From Mycetocola reblochoni REB411 (lineage in GTDB: Bacteria; Actinomycetota; Actinomycetes; Actinomycetales; Microbacteriaceae): 64,000 bases of DNA. The position numbers were made by a program, and so were the translations under genes. Location: the NCBI RefSeq assembly GCF_900163835.1, contig NZ_FUKR01000072.1:1-64000 (forward strand). Direction: 5' to 3'. The notes under the pieces were generated by a model. The model was not told the DNA's origin. It ran no database searches and was given only the letters and a program-made list of their open reading frames with translations. Below, piece by piece: positions 60,713-64,000 of this stretch. The first letter of the stretch is position 1, and each line of letters starts with the position of its first letter.

Positions 60713-60829
60713 GGTCCCAGCGTATGACCGCGCCCGCGGCGGCCGGGCGCACGCCGCGGGCCCCGGCCGGCCGTACCGCCGGAGTGCGCCGCCGGGACGG
60801 CCGGCGCACCGCCCGATCAGTGCCGCCGG

Positions 60830-61861
60830 TCAGTGCCGCCGGGCGCCGTCCTCCGCGCCCTCGTCCTCGTCCTCGTCCTGGACACAGCCATCGACCGGCC
60901 CGGCGCCGCGCGTCTTCATCAGGCTCGCCACCGTCGCCACCGCGATCGTCGCCCCGATGAACAGCAGCGAGAACCAGATCGGGATCTCCGGCGCCCACTC
61001 GACCGCCCTGCCGCCGTTGATGAACGGCAGTTCGTTGACGTGCAGCGCGTGGAACAGCAGCTTCACGCCGATGAACGCGAGGATCACGGCGAGGCCCTGC
61101 GCCAGGTAGACGAGGCGCTCGAGCAGACCGCCGATGAGGAAGAACAGCTGACGCAGGCCCATCAGTGCGAAGGCGTTGGCGGTGAACACGATGTACGCCT
61201 CGCTGGTCAGGCCGTAGATCGCGGGGATCGAGTCGACGGCGAACGCCAGGTCGATGAAGCCGATCGCGATGATGGTCAGCAGCATCGGCGTGACGAAGCG
61301 CTTGCCGTCGAGCTTCACGGTGAGCCGGTCGCCGTGGTAGTCGTCGGTGACAGGGAGGTGGCGCTTGACGAAGCGCATGAGGGCCGAGTCGGCCGGGTCG
61401 GACTCGTGGTTGGAGAAGGCCTGACGCCAGGCGAGGAAGAGCAGCAGGGCGCCGAAGACGTAGAAGATCCAGGACAGGTTCTCGATGAGCGTCGCACCGA
61501 TCGCGATGAAGCCCCCGCGCAGGATCAGCGCGATGACGATGCCGATCATCAGCACCTTCTGCTGGTAGGCCTTCGGCACGGCGAAGCCAGTCATGACGAT
61601 GAGGAAGACGAAGAGGTTGTCGACGGAGAGGGCCTTCTCGGTGAGGTAGCCGGCGAAGTACTCCCCGCCGTAGCCCCAGCCGGAGACGACGCCGATGCCG
61701 ACGCCGAACAGCAGGGCGAGGCTGATGTAGAAGACGGACCAGCGCGCGGACTCGGCGATGGTCGGCTCGTGGGGCTTGCGGACGTGGACGAAGAACTCGT
61801 AGACGAAGAACGCGATCGTCACGGCGATCGTGATCAGCCAGACGAGGGGGGTGACCTGCAT
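60830..61861 (-). CDS. TerC/Alx family membrane protein (probable manganese exporter)
   Basis: The 343-aa inner membrane protein has about nine helices. Characteristic acidic intramembrane motifs are ALSVDNLFVFLIVMTGFAVP and its repeat FIDLAFAVDSIPAIYGLTSEAYIVFTAN, both with the SVDN/AVDS Asp that binds metal. The C-terminus is acidic (QDEDEDEGAEDG). Members such as Alx and MeeF/MeeY handle Mn2+ export or metallation of secreted enzymes. A yybP-ykoY manganese riboswitch directly precedes it. ATG 61861 follows TTGGAG at 7 nt. Confidence 0.93.
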   Translation of the reverse strand: MQVTPLVWLITIAVTIAFFVYEFFVHVRKPHEPTIAESARWSVFYISLALLFGVGIGVVSGWGYGGEYFAGYLTEKALSVDNLFVFLIVMTGFAVPKAYQQKVLMIGIVIALILRGGFIAIGATLIENLSWIFYVFGALLLFLAWRQAFSNHESDPADSALMRFVKRHLPVTDDYHGDRLTVKLDGKRFVTPMLLTIIAIGFIDLAFAVDSIPAIYGLTSEAYIVFTANAFALMGLRQLFFLIGGLLERLVYLAQGLAVILAFIGVKLLFHALHVNELPFINGGRAVEWAPEIPIWFSLLFIGATIAVATVASLMKTRGAGPVDGCVQDEDEDEGAEDGARRH

Positions 61862-61893
61862 GGGTGCTCCAAGGGGTAGGCGTGCGGATGACG

Positions 61894-61990
61894 CCAAGGT
61901 CTCCTCCACCCCGCTGACGGGACCGGCGACCCGGGAATGCAGCGATGCATCCGTACTGACGGGACGTCGACGTGGGAGTACTCCCCTTGA
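61894..61990 (-). ncRNA. yybP-ykoY manganese riboswitch
   Basis: In the minus-strand mRNA the leader begins CAAGGGGAGTA and ends GGAGACCTTGG about 97 nt later. These are the conserved 5' (AAGGGGAGUA) and 3' (GAGACCUU) parts of the yybP-ykoY aptamer, with CAAGG (61985-61989) pairing to CCTTG (61895-61899) as P1. Between them are two GC-rich arms (around CCCGTCAG and CCGGTCCCGTCAGCGGG). The CCCCUUG just before the terC start (61870-61876) can pair instead with the aptamer's 5' CAAGGGG, covering the Shine-Dalgarno UUGGAG. Mn2+ binding should then release translation. Confidence 0.85.
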
Positions 61991-62009
61991 ACGGAGTCAG
62001 CTTACACGC

Positions 62010-62195
62010 TCACCGCGTCGGCGGCGGCAGCGGAGGGGGCTCCTGGGAGATGCCCCTCAGCTCGGGGAGGATCTCGTCGTACAGCGCCTCGACCTCGCCT
62101 CGCTCGTTCTCGACGAGCAGGACGAAGCCGTCGAAGCCGTCTTCGGCCGCCTTCGTCGCCAGCTGCGCGATGATGTGTCCGCTGGGTCCCTGCAC
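62010..62195 (-). CDS. Small hypothetical protein
   Basis: This 61-aa protein has a helical core (IIAQLATKAAEDGFDGFVLLVENERGEVEALYDEILPELRG) and a Pro-rich tail (PPPLPPP). GTG 62195 has GGAGGA 5 nt upstream on the minus strand, which decides the start; longer in-frame readings run through Arg/Ala-rich sequence with no sign of coding. It is located just upstream of the riboswitch-terC unit on the same strand. I do not recognise the family. Confidence 0.5.
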   Translation of the reverse strand: MQGPSGHIIAQLATKAAEDGFDGFVLLVENERGEVEALYDEILPELRGISQEPPPLPPPTR

Positions 62196-62431
62196 GATGT
62201 CCTCCCCGGCCACGCGTCGGAGTCCGCTCCCGATCGCGGTTCGACGGTCGTCGGCCGCGAGCGACCGACGACACGCCGGAGCGTTCCGCGTCGATCGCAC
62301 GGCTCCGGCCCTCACCCGCTCCGGATGCCTGAGGCAACTCTGACCCACCACGAGGGGGTTCGGGACAGGATGACGCCGGTTGACGTCACACGGTGCCACG
62401 CGACGTCATGAGCCCGCGCCAGGCGGCCTCC

Positions 62432-63970
62432 TCAGCGGAGGGAAATGCCGGGCGCCGCAGGCGCTCCGGTCGCGCGCCGGCGCCGGGGCCGGGGGAGCAG
62501 TCCGGCCACCGCCGCCGCCAGCAACGCTGCGGCGCCGCCGACGATGAGGGTGACGGAGAACCCCGCCATGGTCGGAACCGCGTGGTCACCGAGCTGGGTG
62601 GTCAGCCCGGCGAGCACCGCACCGATGACGGCGGAGGCGATGCTCGTCCCGACGGAGCGCACGAGCGTGTTGAAGGCGTTCGCCGCCGCCGTCTCCTGCT
62701 CGGGCACCGCACCCATGATCAGCAGGGGGATCGCACCGTAGGCCAGGCCGACGCCGGAGCTGATCACGATCACGGCCGCCATGAGGCCCACGGCCGATCC
62801 GGCCAGCGGCAGTGCGAGCCCGTACCCGGCGGCGACGACGAGCGCTCCGGAGACGAGCGTCGTCTTCGGCCCGCGCGCGGCCGTCAGGCGGGCGCCGAGC
62901 GGCGAGACGATCATCATGGCGAGCCCGCCCGGCACCAGCCACAGCGCCATCTGGAGCATCGACTGGCCGAGCCCGTGTCCTGTCGAGACGGGAAGCTGGA
63001 GAAGTTGCGGCACGGTGAGCGACTGAGCGTACATCGCGAAGCCGAGCAGCACCGAGGCGATGTTGGTGACCGCCACCTGACGCGTGCCGAGCGTGCTGAG
63101 CCGCACCAGGGGGCTCGCGGAGCGCAGCTGCTGGATGGCCCAGAGCACGCCGAGCAGCGCGGTCATCGCCCCCAGCCCGATGACGCGCTCGCCTGTCCAG
63201 CCCCATGCGGCTCCCTTCGAGACGAGGACGAGCCCGCACAGCAGCGTTCCCGCCAGCAGCGCGGCCCCGAGCGCGTCGAACCGTTCACCCGGTCGCGGGG
63301 CACGCCTGACCGGGGGGACGAGCACGAGCACGCCGACGAGGGCGACAGCCGCCAGCGCCGCGAACACCAGGAACATGGCGCGCCAGCTGCCGAACTCCGC
63401 GATGCCCGCGGCGAGCGGCAGCGCGACGGCGCCGCCGACGCCCATCGAGGCGCTCATCGTGGCGACGGCCGAGCCGACCCTCTCCCGCGGCAGCACCTGA
63501 CGGAGCAGGCTGATACCGAGCGGGATGACGCCCATGCGAAGCCCCTGGACGGCGCGACCCGCGACCATCATCGGCAGCCCGCCGGCGAGAGCGCAGAGCA
63601 CGGAGCCGATGATGAGGGGGACGAGGCTCGCCACGATCAGGGGCCGCGTGCCGTACATGTCCCCGAGGCGCCCGGCGACGGGGACGCTCACCGCCGAGGC
63701 GAGCAGCGTCGCGGTCACCGCCCACGCGGTCTCGTCCGCGGGTGAGCCGAGGATCACGGGCAGCTGCCCGATCAGGGGGACGATGAGCGTCTGCATGCCC
63801 GCGGCGATGATGCCGGTCAGGGCGAGGACCGCCACGATGGCCGCCGGCGGTCGGCGACGGTCGCGGGGGCGTGTGCGGGTCGCGCCGCGCGGGGGAAGAC
63901 CGATCTCGGGGAGGCCTCCCGGGGCGGCGGGGATTCCGGGGGCGGCGTCGGTCGCCTGCGGTGATGGCAT
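62432..63970 (-). CDS. MFS multidrug efflux transporter, DHA2 (14-TM) type
   Basis: The 512-aa protein has about 14 helices. Features: AWAVTATLLASAVSVPVAGRLGDMYGTRPLIV (motif A), GRAVQGLRMGVIPLGISLLRQ (motif B-like), SASMGVGGAVALPLAAGIAEFGSWRAMF (motif C, marking antiporters) and SSGVGLAYGAIPLLIMGAVP. It exports drugs or toxic compounds in exchange for protons. AAGGA lies 6 nt before the ATG. No regulator is visible on this side; it may lie beyond the window. The 236-bp gap at 62196-62431 holds no gene I can support. Confidence 0.9.
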   Translation of the reverse strand: MPSPQATDAAPGIPAAPGGLPEIGLPPRGATRTRPRDRRRPPAAIVAVLALTGIIAAGMQTLIVPLIGQLPVILGSPADETAWAVTATLLASAVSVPVAGRLGDMYGTRPLIVASLVPLIIGSVLCALAGGLPMMVAGRAVQGLRMGVIPLGISLLRQVLPRERVGSAVATMSASMGVGGAVALPLAAGIAEFGSWRAMFLVFAALAAVALVGVLVLVPPVRRAPRPGERFDALGAALLAGTLLCGLVLVSKGAAWGWTGERVIGLGAMTALLGVLWAIQQLRSASPLVRLSTLGTRQVAVTNIASVLLGFAMYAQSLTVPQLLQLPVSTGHGLGQSMLQMALWLVPGGLAMMIVSPLGARLTAARGPKTTLVSGALVVAAGYGLALPLAGSAVGLMAAVIVISSGVGLAYGAIPLLIMGAVPEQETAAANAFNTLVRSVGTSIASAVIGAVLAGLTTQLGDHAVPTMAGFSVTLIVGGAAALLAAAVAGLLPRPRRRRATGAPAAPGISLR

Positions 63971-64000
63971 GGGGGGTCCTTCTGCTCGGATCGGCTGGTC

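Noticed and set aside
62196-62399. N-terminal extension of the small protein at 62010-62195
   Set aside because: The extra 68 residues are Arg/Ala-rich with no coding signal, and the good RBS lies inside, before GTG 62195.

Overview
The window is uniformly GC-rich (about 70% by eye). Many genes start with GTG, several have a -10-like hexamer 6-7 nt before the start codon (likely leaderless mRNAs), and neighbouring genes often overlap by 4 nt. Two surface proteins end in LAxTG-type sorting signals. Together these point to a high-GC actinobacterium, probably a Micrococcales member of the Microbacteriaceae type; the family is an inference. I see no rRNA, tRNA, CRISPR array, transposase, integrase or phage gene, so this reads as chromosomal DNA rich in accessory catabolism.

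Layout. 1-6.3 kb: the end of a 3-methyladenine glycosylase (tag), a DUF4190 membrane protein, glycyl-tRNA synthetase, and a flavin electron-transfer set (FMN-binding lipoprotein, ApbE, membrane FNR-like reductase). The last gene of that set appears frameshifted at a C7 tract. 5.7-9.0 kb: two TetR genes with clear palindromic operators, a DUF1304 protein, a CurA-type reductase and a NUDIX hydrolase. 9.1-15.5 kb: a VWA surface protein (LASTG), two alpha/beta hydrolases, an Ig-repeat protein with a cysteine amidase domain, an RhtA-type exporter and an AAA ATPase. 15.6-22.8 kb: a PdxA-family dehydrogenase with a complete TctCBA tripartite tricarboxylate transporter, two FadR-type GntR regulators and an MFS transporter. 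22.9-28.6 kb: a Gfo/Idh/MocA oxidoreductase, a PEP-mutase-family lyase, a DesK/DesR-like two-component pair divergent from a small export protein across a palindrome, and a PepSY lipoprotein.

28.7-38.5 kb is a dextran-utilisation locus. It holds a cell-wall-anchored GH49 dextranase with glucodextranase B/C-like domains, a cytoplasmic GH13 alpha-1,6-glucosidase, a sugar ABC transporter without its own ATPase, and a divergent ROK regulator. The surface enzyme cuts dextran, the ABC system imports isomalto-oligosaccharides, and the GH13 enzyme turns them into glucose.

38.6-44.4 kb: oleate hydratase, a DUF1801 protein, an amidohydrolase/MFS pair with a perfect ATCCTATAGGAT palindrome, a heptanucleotide repeat array and a GntR gene. 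44.5-59.5 kb is the most unusual region. It has a sulfonate/nitrate-type ABC transporter fused in operon with a GMC oxidoreductase, a divergent YtcJ amidohydrolase, a LysR regulator, and a tight five-gene operon: flavin monooxygenase, RidA-like, DUF1028, M20 amidohydrolase, aldehyde dehydrogenase. Opposite that operon lies an amine-oxidase-like flavoprotein with an ornithine-cyclodeaminase homologue. A 13-bp motif shared by two promoter regions suggests that the LysR protein links the parts. I propose an undescribed catabolic pathway for an N-acylated or N-alkylated compound; the substrate is unknown.

60-64 kb: a small membrane protein, a TerC/Alx-family membrane protein preceded by a clear yybP-ykoY (manganese) riboswitch, a tiny hypothetical protein and a DHA2-type drug-efflux MFS protein.
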